NCBI GenBank assembly: GCA_964637875.1 | Contig: CAZWXK010000006.1 | Span: forward strand, 17,404 to 81,403 | Direction: 5' to 3' | DNA: 64,000 bases | DNA from: UBA5972 sp964637875 | GTDB lineage: Bacteria; Pseudomonadota; Alphaproteobacteria; Rhodobacterales; Rhodobacteraceae | Shown: in pieces, positions 8,749 through 15,918 of the stretch | How positions within the stretch are numbered: position 1 is the stretch's first letter | How the letters are laid out: the number at the start of each line of letters is the position of its first letter | Translations under genes and position numbers: made by a program | The notes under the pieces: generated by a model | What the model was told of the DNA's origin: nothing | What the model saw: the letters and a program-made list of their open reading frames with translations, nothing else | The model's database searches: none

Positions 8749-9963
8749 ATGCCGAGCGTCGAGTTCGTTCTACCGCATTGGCTGTACTGGTCGGGGCTGA
8801 TCATTTTCCCGCTGGTGGCCATGTATCTTTCGCGACGGATCCAGCCGACCCCGGGGTCGCGCTCGATCGGGATCGCCTATTTCCTGTGGCTGGTGGGGGG
8901 GCTGTTCGGCTTTCACCGCCTGTATCTCAAGAACCGCTGGGGGTTTCTCTACTGGCCCCTGTTTGCGCTGATCCTCTATTCCAGCGGGGTCGAGCGCCAG
9001 GCCCGCATCGTCTATTCCGATGCGGTGGCCGCGGTGGATGCCATCGACAAGTCGGTCCAGCGGTCGCAGTCGCGAATCAGGAAGGCCGATGCAGCCATCG
9101 CCCGCGCCCGCGCCGCCATTGACCGCCTGCCCGCCGATGACGAGCGCGCCCGCGCCCGCCAGCAGCGCAAGATCAGCAAGCAGCAAGCGCGCAAGCAAAA
9201 GGCAATCGCCAAGATCGCAGAGCTGAAGGCCGAGGTTCAGGGCCTGCGCCCCAGGATCGAGGAATCCCGCAGCCTGCGCGAAAAATGGTCATACACCGCC
9301 TATTATGCCTTTCTCGCCATCGTGGCCTTCATGGCGATCGACGCCATATTGATGCGGCGCATGCTGCGTCAGGCGCTGGAAAAGCTGCGCAAGCATCCCG
9401 ATGACCCGATCGATCGCGAGATCCTCAAGGATGATCGTCTGCTGGCCGGCAAGGGCATCTTTGGCGCCATCGACCGCCTGTCGCTGTTCACCGGCGAATT
9501 CGTCGCCTTCTGGTCGGTGATCGCGGTGTTTGCCTATTACTACGAGGTCATCGTGCGCTATGTCTTCAATTCGCCCACCAACTGGGTGCATGAGGGCATG
9601 TTCCTGATGTTCGGGATGCAATACCTGATCGCAGGGGCCTATGCCATGCTGACCGAAAGCCATGTGCGGGTGGATATCTTCTATGCGAAATTCACCCCGC
9701 GCGGCAAGGCGATCACCGATCTGATCACCTCGGTATTCTTCTTCATCTTTGCCGGCACGCTGTTGTGGACCGGGATGATCTTTGCGGCCGATTCCATCGG
9801 CCAGCGCGAGGTCAGCTTTACCGAATGGGCGATTCAGTACTGGCCGGTCAAGATGACCATCGTCATCGGCGCGGCGCTGCTGATCCTGCAGGGCATATCC
9901 AAGCTGGCCAGGGACATATCGCTCGTATTCTCACCCGACAGGGAGCGCACCAATGGGTCTTGA
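8749..9963 (+). CDS. TRAP small permease fused to a TM2 domain and coiled coil
   Basis: A 404-residue membrane protein in three parts. Residues 10-79 form a TM2-type domain with two membrane helices and the signature GGLFGFHRLYL (50-60). Residues 82-177 are a highly charged Ala/Arg/Lys/Gln-rich region with strong coiled-coil character, followed by a membrane helix at 183-203. Residues 245-392 are a normal DctQ four-helix small subunit (VRYVFNSPTNWVHEG, SHVRVDIFY). A standard DctQ is about 160-200 residues, so this subunit is doubled in size. The start at 8749 follows GGGGGAG at a good distance. It overlaps the DctM gene by 11 bases. The role of the added part is unknown; it may sense or oligomerise. 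Confidence 0.85.
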   Translation: MPSVEFVLPHWLYWSGLIIFPLVAMYLSRRIQPTPGSRSIGIAYFLWLVGGLFGFHRLYLKNRWGFLYWPLFALILYSSGVERQARIVYSDAVAAVDAIDKSVQRSQSRIRKADAAIARARAAIDRLPADDERARARQQRKISKQQARKQKAIAKIAELKAEVQGLRPRIEESRSLREKWSYTAYYAFLAIVAFMAIDAILMRRMLRQALEKLRKHPDDPIDREILKDDRLLAGKGIFGAIDRLSLFTGEFVAFWSVIAVFAYYYEVIVRYVFNSPTNWVHEGMFLMFGMQYLIAGAYAMLTESHVRVDIFYAKFTPRGKAITDLITSVFFFIFAGTLLWTGMIFAADSIGQREVSFTEWAIQYWPVKMTIVIGAALLILQGISKLARDISLVFSPDRERTNGS

Positions 9964-11278
9964 AATCGGAATCGGCTGGCTGACCCTTATCATGTTCGGG
10001 TCGTTGCTGGTCCTGCTCATGGCGGGTCTGCCGCTTGCCTTTGTCACCGGCGGTCTGGCGATCGTGTTCCTGTTCGTCCTGGGCGACGCGGACACGCTCA
10101 ACATCGTGCCCAGCCGCATCTTTCCACTGATGACCGACTATCAGCTCTCGGCGATACCGCTGTTCATATTCATGGCGGCGATGCTGGAACGAGCGGGCAT
10201 CATCAAGGACATGTTCGACGTGATCTACAAGCTGCTGGGCGGCCTCAAGGGTGGCCTGGCAACGGCAACGATCATTGCCTCGACCATCCTGGCGGCGATG
10301 GTCGGCGTCATCGGCGCGGCGGTCGTGACCATGGGCATCATTGCCCTGCCGGCGATGCTGGAACGCAAATACGACCCCCGCATCGCCATGGGCTCGATCA
10401 TGGCCGGCGGCACGCTGGGTATTCTGATCCCGCCGTCGATCCTGGCAATCATCTATGCCGTGGTGGCCGAGCAATCTGTGGGCGAGCTGTTTATCGGGGC
10501 GGTCTTTCCCGGGCTGCTGCTGTCGGGGCTGTATGTGGCCTATGTGACCATCCGCTGCTACATCAACCCCGAGCTGGGCCCGCCCATCCCGGTGGAAGAG
10601 CGGATCAATTTCCGCCAGAAAATGGCCCTGCTGCGCAAGATGGGCGCGCCGATCATCCTGATCATGGTCGTCTTTGCGGCGCTGTTTTCGGGCGCGGCTA
10701 CCCCGGTCGAGGCCGCCGGCATCGGGACCTTCGGTTCCTTCGTGGTGGCGGCGCTGCACGGGCAGCTTGACTGGCGGACCATCCGCGAGGCCTCGATCAC
10801 CACGCTCAAGGCCTCCAGCATGGTCATCTGGATCATGTTCGGCGCGACCATCTTTGTCGGGCTTTACGTGCTTGAGGGCGGGCAGCAATTCGTCACCGCG
10901 GCGCTGGATGCAACGGGGCTGGGGCGCTGGGGCATTCTGATCCTGATGATGGTGATCCTGATCGTTCTGGGCATGTTCCTCGACTGGGTGGGGATCCTGC
11001 TGCTGGCGGTGCCGATCTTTGTGCCCATCATCAAGAGCCTCGGATTCGATCCCCTGTGGTTCGGGGTGCTGTATCTGGTCAACATGCAGATGAGCTTTCT
11101 TTCCCCGCCCTTCGGATATGCGCTGTTCTACCTGCGCGGGGTGGCGCCGCCCGAGATCCCGATGGCGGAAATCTTCAAGGCGGCCCTGCCGTTCCTGGGG
11201 ATCCAGCTGCTGGCGCTGATCATCTGCATGATCTTTCCGGAAATCATCCTGTGGCTGCCGCGGCAGATCTATGGATAG
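9953..11278 (+). CDS. TRAP transporter large permease (DctM)
   Basis: A 441-residue integral membrane protein with about 12 hydrophobic segments, the ion-coupled transport subunit of the TRAP system. Family hallmarks include the first helix pair, MGSIMAGGTLGILIPPSI near 155-172 and the C-terminal half around LDWVGILLLAVPIFVPII. Length and topology match DctM proteins. Its start lies inside the end of the fused DctQ gene, so the subunits are translationally coupled. With the upstream receptor this is a complete DctPQM set. A Na+-driven uptake role is family knowledge; the substrate is not evident from sequence. Confidence 0.92.
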   Translation: MGLEIGIGWLTLIMFGSLLVLLMAGLPLAFVTGGLAIVFLFVLGDADTLNIVPSRIFPLMTDYQLSAIPLFIFMAAMLERAGIIKDMFDVIYKLLGGLKGGLATATIIASTILAAMVGVIGAAVVTMGIIALPAMLERKYDPRIAMGSIMAGGTLGILIPPSILAIIYAVVAEQSVGELFIGAVFPGLLLSGLYVAYVTIRCYINPELGPPIPVEERINFRQKMALLRKMGAPIILIMVVFAALFSGAATPVEAAGIGTFGSFVVAALHGQLDWRTIREASITTLKASSMVIWIMFGATIFVGLYVLEGGQQFVTAALDATGLGRWGILILMMVILIVLGMFLDWVGILLLAVPIFVPIIKSLGFDPLWFGVLYLVNMQMSFLSPPFGYALFYLRGVAPPEIPMAEIFKAALPFLGIQLLALIICMIFPEIILWLPRQIYG

Positions 11279-11299
11279 GCTCCGGGCGCGCCGTTGAAA

Positions 11300-11332
11300 C
11301 CTGCCCATCGGACCTGCCCATCGGACCTGCCC
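11300..11332. repeat. Short 13-bp tandem repeat downstream of dctM
   Basis: CCTGCCCATCGGA is repeated at 11300-11312 and 11313-11325, with a partial third copy to 11332. It lies in the 233-base non-coding stretch between dctM and the sigma factor gene. No other clear signal was recognised there; a GC-rich hairpin at the repeat end (around CCCGGGCGGG) could help end transcription of the TRAP operon. Confidence 0.5.
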
Positions 11333-11511
11333 GGGCGGGTCCCCCCGGGGCGCCCTGCGTTGACGCCCCGCGTGGATGCCTTGCCCGCCGGCCCCATCCC
11401 GGACTGCGCGGCATCGGGTCGGGTGATCTGCGCACTTGAAAATTCCCCTCGGGTGCCGCAAGTAGGGTCATGGGCCGCGGCAAGGGGTCGCGGCGGGGAC
11501 GGAACAGGCCA

Positions 11512-12156
11512 ATGGCACAGGACTCATCGTCTGGCGTTGCAGCGACGCAGGGCACGCAGGGGCTCGACCATGCCCTGCTGGCCGGGCGCGAGGCCTTTCT
11601 GGGATTCCTGTCGAAACGCCTGGGAAACCGTGCCGACGCCGAGGACGTGTTGCAGGAATTCAGCCTCAGGGTCCTTGCGCGCAAGGACCAGCTGCGCGAT
11701 GCCGACCGGATGGATGCCTGGCTTTATGCCATCCTGCGTTCGACGCTGAACGATTTCTACCGTCGGGCCGGCCGGCGCGCGCGGCTGAACGATGCCTATG
11801 CGCGCGATGCCCATGGGCCGGGCGTTGTGCCGGATGCCGCCGAAACCTTGTCGCAACAGGTCTGCTCCTGTGTCGAGACCCTGGTTCCCCGCCTGCGCGA
11901 AAAGGATGCCGAGCTGATCCGGCGCATCGACCTTGGCGAAGAAAGCCGCAAATCGGTTGCGGCCGAGCTGGGCCTGTCACCGGGCACGCTGGCTGTGCGT
12001 CTGCATCGTGCCCGTGCCGCCCTGCGCGACCGGCTGATGGAATTCTGCGGCTATTGCTGCCGGGACGGCTTTGACGATTGTGCCTGCCCTTCCAGCAGCG
12101 GCCAGGGGTCGAACGGGCAGGGCCCGGATGGCCAGGGTTCGGGCTCCTGTGGCTGA
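11512..12156 (+). CDS. CorE-like ECF sigma factor with C-terminal cysteine-rich domain
   Basis: A 214-residue ECF sigma factor. Sigma2 spans about 24-88 (AEDVLQEFSLRVLARKDQL, DRMDAWLYAILRSTLNDFYRR) and sigma4 about 122-175 (SRKSVAAELGLSPGTLAVRLHRARAALRDRL). Two features resemble metal-controlled CorE-type (ECF44) sigma factors: a CxC motif in the linker (CSC, 118-120) and a cysteine-rich tail directly after sigma4 (Cys179, 182, 183, 190, 192). CorE of Myxococcus is switched by copper through these cysteines, without an anti-sigma factor. A Gly/Gln/Ser-rich tail follows. No anti-sigma gene is adjacent; instead a metal-binding protein is encoded downstream. The start at 11512 (MAQDSS) is favoured, with an in-frame ATG at 11470 as the alternative. 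The metal specificity is inferred. Confidence 0.8.
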   Translation: MAQDSSSGVAATQGTQGLDHALLAGREAFLGFLSKRLGNRADAEDVLQEFSLRVLARKDQLRDADRMDAWLYAILRSTLNDFYRRAGRRARLNDAYARDAHGPGVVPDAAETLSQQVCSCVETLVPRLREKDAELIRRIDLGEESRKSVAAELGLSPGTLAVRLHRARAALRDRLMEFCGYCCRDGFDDCACPSSSGQGSNGQGPDGQGSGSCG

Positions 12157-12173
12157 GGGGGGCGCGGATTTCC

Positions 12174-12202
12174 TGTAAGAAACCCGCCCCACGCGCGTCT
12201 AC
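12174..12202 (+). promoter_or_regulatory. Predicted ECF promoter 1 (TGTAA, 17-nt spacer, CGTCTAC)
   Basis: TGTAA (12174-12178) and CGTCTAC (12196-12202) are separated by 17 bases. Exactly the same two boxes with the same spacing recur at 12697-12725 before the metal-binding gene. CGTC-type -10 boxes are typical of ECF sigma factors, so both are likely targets of the adjacent CorE-like sigma factor. This copy would drive the sigma4-like gene at 12281. The leader contains a stable stem GCCCCCCC/GGGGGGGC (12223-12230 with 12251-12258). Confidence 0.6.
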
Positions 12203-12280
12203 CGGATGACAGACTGCGAAACGCCCCCCCCCGACAAAGACTCGTGATCCGGGGGGGCGACAACGTCCAGAGGCGCGACA

Positions 12281-12673
12281 ATGCATGACGACAGGCTGAC
12301 GACGGCCCGCTCAGGGCCGGGGATGGGCAGCTTCGAGCGCGGTTGCAGATGTCTGCTGCGCGCCCAGAGCCGCGCCTGCCTGGGCATGCTGCCGGACAGA
12401 TGCGGACCCAAGGCGCGCGATCTTTTCCGTCTGGTCGAAATCGAAGGCCGTCCACTTTCCCATGCGGCCCGCATCCTGGGCCTCGGCCCCGATGCGGCGC
12501 GCGAGCTTCTGGCCGAAACGCGGCGCCAGGTTGCCATGCTGCTGGCCCACAGCCTGGCGGCCGGGGACGCGTCTGCCGGGCCTTGCAGCCCCTGTGCTGC
12601 CCCGAATTCAGCCCCGGATTCGACCCCGCCGCCGGGGCCGCATGGCACCCGCGGGGCGAGCGGAACAGGATAA
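12281..12673 (+). CDS. Small sigma4-like HTH protein with CxC motif, lacks sigma2
   Basis: A 130-residue protein with AGAGG 7 bases before its ATG. Residues 45-88 (ARDLFRLVEIEGRPLSHAARILGL...ELLAETRRQV) read like a sigma4/HTH region. They align by eye with sigma4 of the CorE-like sigma factor encoded just upstream. Ahead of it is a CxC motif (CRC, 22-24) in the place of the sigma factor's linker CSC, plus Cys33 and Cys41; a CSPC sits in the Pro-rich tail (102-105). There is no sigma2 domain, so it cannot act as a normal sigma factor. It may be a truncated paralogue acting as a metal-responsive accessory or antagonist. The coding call rests on RBS, domain fit and context; the function is not known. 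Confidence 0.6.
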   Translation: MHDDRLTTARSGPGMGSFERGCRCLLRAQSRACLGMLPDRCGPKARDLFRLVEIEGRPLSHAARILGLGPDAARELLAETRRQVAMLLAHSLAAGDASAGPCSPCAAPNSAPDSTPPPGPHGTRGASGTG

Positions 12674-12696
12674 TTCGTCATATTTCGCCGCCCCGC

Positions 12697-12725
12697 TGTA
12701 ATGATTTCCACCCGGCGGCGTCTAC
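12697..12725 (+). promoter_or_regulatory. Predicted ECF promoter 2 (TGTAA, 17-nt spacer, CGTCTAC)
   Basis: TGTAA at 12697-12701 and CGTCTAC at 12719-12725, spacer 17 bases, identical in both boxes and spacing to the element at 12174-12202. It lies 151 bases before the start of the His/Cys-rich metal-binding gene, inside the 203-base gap after the sigma4-like gene. The spacer and flanks differ between the two copies, so this is not a simple duplication of a long segment. Confidence 0.6.
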
Positions 12726-12876
12726 AGCAACAGATGAGGCCGGCCGTTTGGCCACCCCGGCCCGCCAGGCGCATGATCGGCGCATGTCGGCCAGGCGGCG
12801 GAGCGGGGCGGTCCTGTTCAGAGCCTTTCCAGTAAATCCAGTGGCATGACAGCCACATCGAAAAGGAGCCGACAAG

Positions 12877-13188
12877 ATGACAACCACCAATGGCCAGACC
12901 ATCTATACCTGCCCGATGCATCCCGAAATCGAAAGCACCGAGCCCGGAAGCTGCCCGAAATGCGGCATGTTCCTTGTCCCGCGCGAGGAAACCGGCGCCC
13001 AGGCGGGCGAACACGAGGATGACTCGGCCCATGAATGTTGCGGCGGCGGCGGTCACGGCCATGGCGGCCATCACCACCACGCCCAGGCGGCCGACCAGGG
13101 CGAGGGCGGCTGCTGCGGCGGCCATGGCCATCACCATCACGAGACGCGCAAATCGGCGGGCGAAAGCGCGGGCTGCTGCTGCGGCTGA
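12877..13188 (+). CDS. Small heavy-metal-binding protein, His/Cys-rich tail
   Basis: A 103-residue cytoplasmic protein. The N-terminus is the short heavy-metal-binding domain found in copper ATPases and CusB-like proteins: YTCPMHPEI (10-18) and PGSCPKCGMFLVP (23-35). The rest is a metal sponge: a CCGGGGHGHGGHHHH cluster, a CCGGHGHHHH cluster and a terminal CCCG. AGGAG is 8 bases from the ATG. The gene is preceded by the predicted ECF promoter at 12697-12725 and followed by a strong hairpin. Its place beside a CorE-like sigma factor and upstream of the copper-requiring nos operon suggests copper storage or buffering. Ni, Co or Zn binding cannot be excluded from sequence. Confidence 0.8.
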   Translation: MTTTNGQTIYTCPMHPEIESTEPGSCPKCGMFLVPREETGAQAGEHEDDSAHECCGGGGHGHGGHHHHAQAADQGEGGCCGGHGHHHHETRKSAGESAGCCCG

Positions 13189-13197
13189 GCGTGAAAA

Positions 13198-13234
13198 GGG
13201 CCGGGTTCGCCGTCTGTTGACCTGAACCCGGCCC
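13198..13234 (+). terminator. Hairpin after the metal-binding gene
   Basis: A perfect 11-bp stem, GGGCCGGGTTC (13198-13208) pairing with GAACCCGGCCC (13224-13234), with a 15-base loop. It begins 9 bases after the stop codon of the metal-binding gene. No T-run follows, so it may be a processing or weak terminator structure. Confidence 0.55.
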
Positions 13235-13379
13235 GCACGGGCGGCAGCGTTCACCCACCGCTTGTTCGCCGATGATGCGTGCCCGTTTCGGCGCGCCCTT
13301 GCCGGCCCGTGTTCGGGGTCGGCCGATACCATGTCCGGCACCATGCCGGCCCATCCTTTTCCACACCCGTGTTCCACAC

Positions 13380-13616
13380 CCGTGCCGCAACCGGCGGTCA
13401 CGGCTGTTTCTGTTGCGCCGGGGTGCGACAAATTNNNNNNNNNNNNNNNNNNNNNNNNNNNNNNNNNNNNNNNNNNNNNNNNNNNNNNNNNNNNNNNNNN
13501 NNNNNNNNNNNNNNNNNNNNNNNNNNNNNNNNNNCCGTGCCGCAACCGGCGGTCACGGCTGTTTCTGTTGCGCCGGGGTGCGACAAATTTCCTGTTGCGC
13601 CGGGGTGCGACAAATT
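13380..13616. repeat. 27-bp tandem repeat and assembly gap upstream of nosR
   Basis: A 27-bp unit beginning CTGTTGCGCCGGGGTGCG and ending in ACAAATTTC occurs twice in tandem right of the gap (13565 and 13592), and once at the left edge (13410-13434). The 55 bases before the gap (13380-13434) are identical to the 55 bases after it (13535-13589). The run of exactly 100 N at 13435-13534 is therefore a placeholder. The true sequence may have no gap, or may hold further copies of the repeat. Together with its flanks, this stretch between 13235 and the FNR box shows no convincing gene. Confidence 0.75.
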
Positions 13617-13634
13617 GGTACTCTCTTTGCCATA

Positions 13635-13683
13635 TTGATCTGTATCATGTCACGAGTTTGTAAGGCGGTTCTATATGTGCCGC
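13635..13683 (+). promoter_or_regulatory. FNR/NNR-dependent nos promoter
   Basis: TTGAT-CTGT-ATCAT (13635-13648) matches the FNR/NNR consensus TTGAT-N4-ATCAA at 9 of 10 fixed positions. Its centre is 13641.5. A -10-like CTATAT sits at 13671-13676, exactly where a class II site centred at -41.5 would place it, giving a start of transcription near 13683. This fits anaerobic, nitric-oxide-dependent expression of nos genes as known in Paracoccus. It also argues that nosR translation begins after 13683. Confidence 0.75.
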
Positions 13684-13701
13684 GAATCCATCGAAGTGGA
13701 C

Positions 13702-15918
13702 ATGAGTCTCATGAAAAGAATCCCCCTGCAATTGCTGTTGATATTTGGCTTGGCAATTGTTTTTGCAGGACAAATACAGGCCAGACCCGAGGCCGGATCC
13801 GTCCTGTCACGTTATCTTGTAAAGGTCGCCCCAGACGAGATCATGCCTGGCGCAGACGCCTTTGGCGCGATTCGTGCCGACATACCCGTGGCCCCCATCC
13901 TGAAGGGCGGCAAGACGGTGGGCTGGGCCTTTGCCACATCCGATTTCGTCGGCACCATCGGCTATTCCGGCAAACCGATTCACATCGTTGTCGGGGTTTC
14001 CACCGACGCCGTCATCACCGGCGCCAAGCTGGTCAAGCATTCCGAGCCGATCGTTCTGGTTGGCATACCGGAATCAAAGATCCGCCGCCTGATCCACAGC
14101 TATGCAGGCACGGATCTGAAGGCCGAGGTCAAGGCCAAGGGATCGTCGCACAAGCTCGACATCGTGTCGGGGGCGACCGTGACGGTGATGATCATCGACG
14201 ACACCATCCTGCGGGCCGGCATCAAGGTATCGTGGGCCCTCGGACTGGGCGGGATGAGCGGATCCGATCTGGCCACGGGGCCGAAATTCACCATCAGCCA
14301 GAAAACCGGCCCGGCCAAAAGCTGGCAGGATCTGCTGGGCGAGGGGGCGGTCCGGCGCATCACCGTCGATGTCGGCCAGATCAACGAAGCCTTCGCGCGC
14401 AGCGGCAACAAGAAGGCGGCCGCGCGGCCCGAAAAGGGCGATCCCAATGATACCTATCTCGACGTTGCGGTGGCGCTGGTCAGCGTACCCGAAATCGGCA
14501 TCAGCCTGCTGGGCGAGGCCGAATACAGGAACCTCAGGAAATGGCTGAAGCCGGGCGAACAGGCCATTCTGGTGGTCGGGCGCGGGCGCTATTCCTTCAA
14601 GGGCACGGGCTATGTGCGGGGCGGCATCTTTGACCGCATCACCGTGACCCAGGGCGACCGGACGGTGCGTTTCCACGACCACGACCACCGGCGCCTCGGC
14701 CGGGTTGCCGCGTCGGATGCACCTGAATTCACCGAAACCGATCTGTTCAAGATCCCGGCGGATGCGGAATTCGACCCGACCGCGCCCTGGTCGTTCAACC
14801 TGCTGGTGCATCGCGCCATCGGCCCGATCAAGAAGGCCTTTCTGACCTATCATCTGAGCTATCGCCTGCCGGGCAAGTACCTTGTCGCGGTCAAGCAGAG
14901 CGCACCGGCCCAGACCATGTCGGCCGACGAACGCGAGGCCGCCGCCAAGACCGCCTTGTGGCAGAAGATCTGGCTGACTCGCAAATACGAGATCGCCGGT
15001 CTACTGGCCATGCTGCTGGTGCTGACTGCGGTGTTCTTCTTTCAGAAACAGGTCACCCGCAACGCTCGCGCCTTCTTCTGGTTCCGCATGGGCTATCTGA
15101 CGGTCACGCTGGTGTTCCTTGGCTGGTATGCCAATGCCCAGCTGTCGGTCGTCAACCTGATGGCGCTGGCCGGCAGCCTGCGAACCGGGTTCACCTGGGA
15201 TGCCTTTCTGCTGGATCCGATGATCTTCATCCTGTGGTCGTCGGTGGCGGTTGCGCTGATGTTCTGGGGCCGCGGCGCCTATTGCGGCTGGCTGTGCCCC
15301 TTTGGCGCCCTGCAGGAGCTGACCAACAAGATCGCCCGCGCCCTGCATGTGCCGCAGGTCCGTCTGCCCTGGGGGCTGCACGAGCGGCTGTGGCCGTTCA
15401 AGTACCTGATCTTTCTGGTGCTGTTCGGCATCTCGCTGGCCTCGATCCCGCTGGCCGAACATTACGCCGAGGTCGAGCCCTTCAAGACCGCGATCATCCT
15501 GAAATTCGCGCGCGCCTGGCCCTATGTCGCCTATGTTCTGGTGCTGCTGTTTGCGGGCCTGTTCATCGAGCGCTTCTATTGCCGCTATCTGTGCCCGCTG
15601 GGCGGCGCGCTGGCGATCCCGGCCAGGATGCGCATGTTCCAGTGGCTGAAACGCTATCGCGAATGCGGCAACCCCTGCCAGACCTGTTCGAACGAATGTC
15701 CGATGGATTCGATCCATCCCACCGGCGAGATCAATCCGAACGAATGCATCAACTGCCTGCATTGCCAGGTTCTGTATCAGAGCGACACGAAATGTCCTGT
15801 CGTTATCAAGCAACTGAAACGCCGAGCAAAGGATCGCGCGGCAGTCGAATCCAGCCGGGCCGCAATGGAGCGGTTGCTGGCTGATCAACCCGGGAAAAAG
15901 GAGACCCGAAATGTCTGA
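13702..15918 (+). CDS. nosR: NosR, membrane flavo-iron-sulfur protein for N2O reduction
   Basis: About 738 residues. After a signal/TM helix (residues 8-25), a periplasmic FMN-binding domain carries SGATVT (156-161), the covalent flavin site. Several transmembrane helices follow. A cytoplasmic part has polyferredoxin-like cysteines: two CxxxCP-type motifs (YCGWLCPFGALQE; YCRYLCPLGG) and two 4Fe-4S clusters in CGNPCQTCSNECP and CINCLHC. NosR is thought to deliver electrons to, and be needed for expression and activity of, N2O reductase. ATGs at 13675, 13702 and 13711 are possible. The first precedes the predicted transcript start, so 13702 is chosen. It overlaps nosZ by 8 bases. Confidence 0.93.
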   Translation: MSLMKRIPLQLLLIFGLAIVFAGQIQARPEAGSVLSRYLVKVAPDEIMPGADAFGAIRADIPVAPILKGGKTVGWAFATSDFVGTIGYSGKPIHIVVGVSTDAVITGAKLVKHSEPIVLVGIPESKIRRLIHSYAGTDLKAEVKAKGSSHKLDIVSGATVTVMIIDDTILRAGIKVSWALGLGGMSGSDLATGPKFTISQKTGPAKSWQDLLGEGAVRRITVDVGQINEAFARSGNKKAAARPEKGDPNDTYLDVAVALVSVPEIGISLLGEAEYRNLRKWLKPGEQAILVVGRGRYSFKGTGYVRGGIFDRITVTQGDRTVRFHDHDHRRLGRVAASDAPEFTETDLFKIPADAEFDPTAPWSFNLLVHRAIGPIKKAFLTYHLSYRLPGKYLVAVKQSAPAQTMSADEREAAAKTALWQKIWLTRKYEIAGLLAMLLVLTAVFFFQKQVTRNARAFFWFRMGYLTVTLVFLGWYANAQLSVVNLMALAGSLRTGFTWDAFLLDPMIFILWSSVAVALMFWGRGAYCGWLCPFGALQELTNKIARALHVPQVRLPWGLHERLWPFKYLIFLVLFGISLASIPLAEHYAEVEPFKTAIILKFARAWPYVAYVLVLLFAGLFIERFYCRYLCPLGGALAIPARMRMFQWLKRYRECGNPCQTCSNECPMDSIHPTGEINPNECINCLHCQVLYQSDTKCPVVIKQLKRRAKDRAAVESSRAAMERLLADQPGKKETRNV

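Noticed and set aside
9863..11461. A 532-codon frame antisense to dctM
   Set aside because: Highly charged Asp/Arg/Gln composition opposite a well-defined membrane protein; no support.
12223..12258. Possible riboswitch in the leader of the sigma4-like gene
   Set aside because: Only a simple C-run/G-run stem is visible, with no known riboswitch core.
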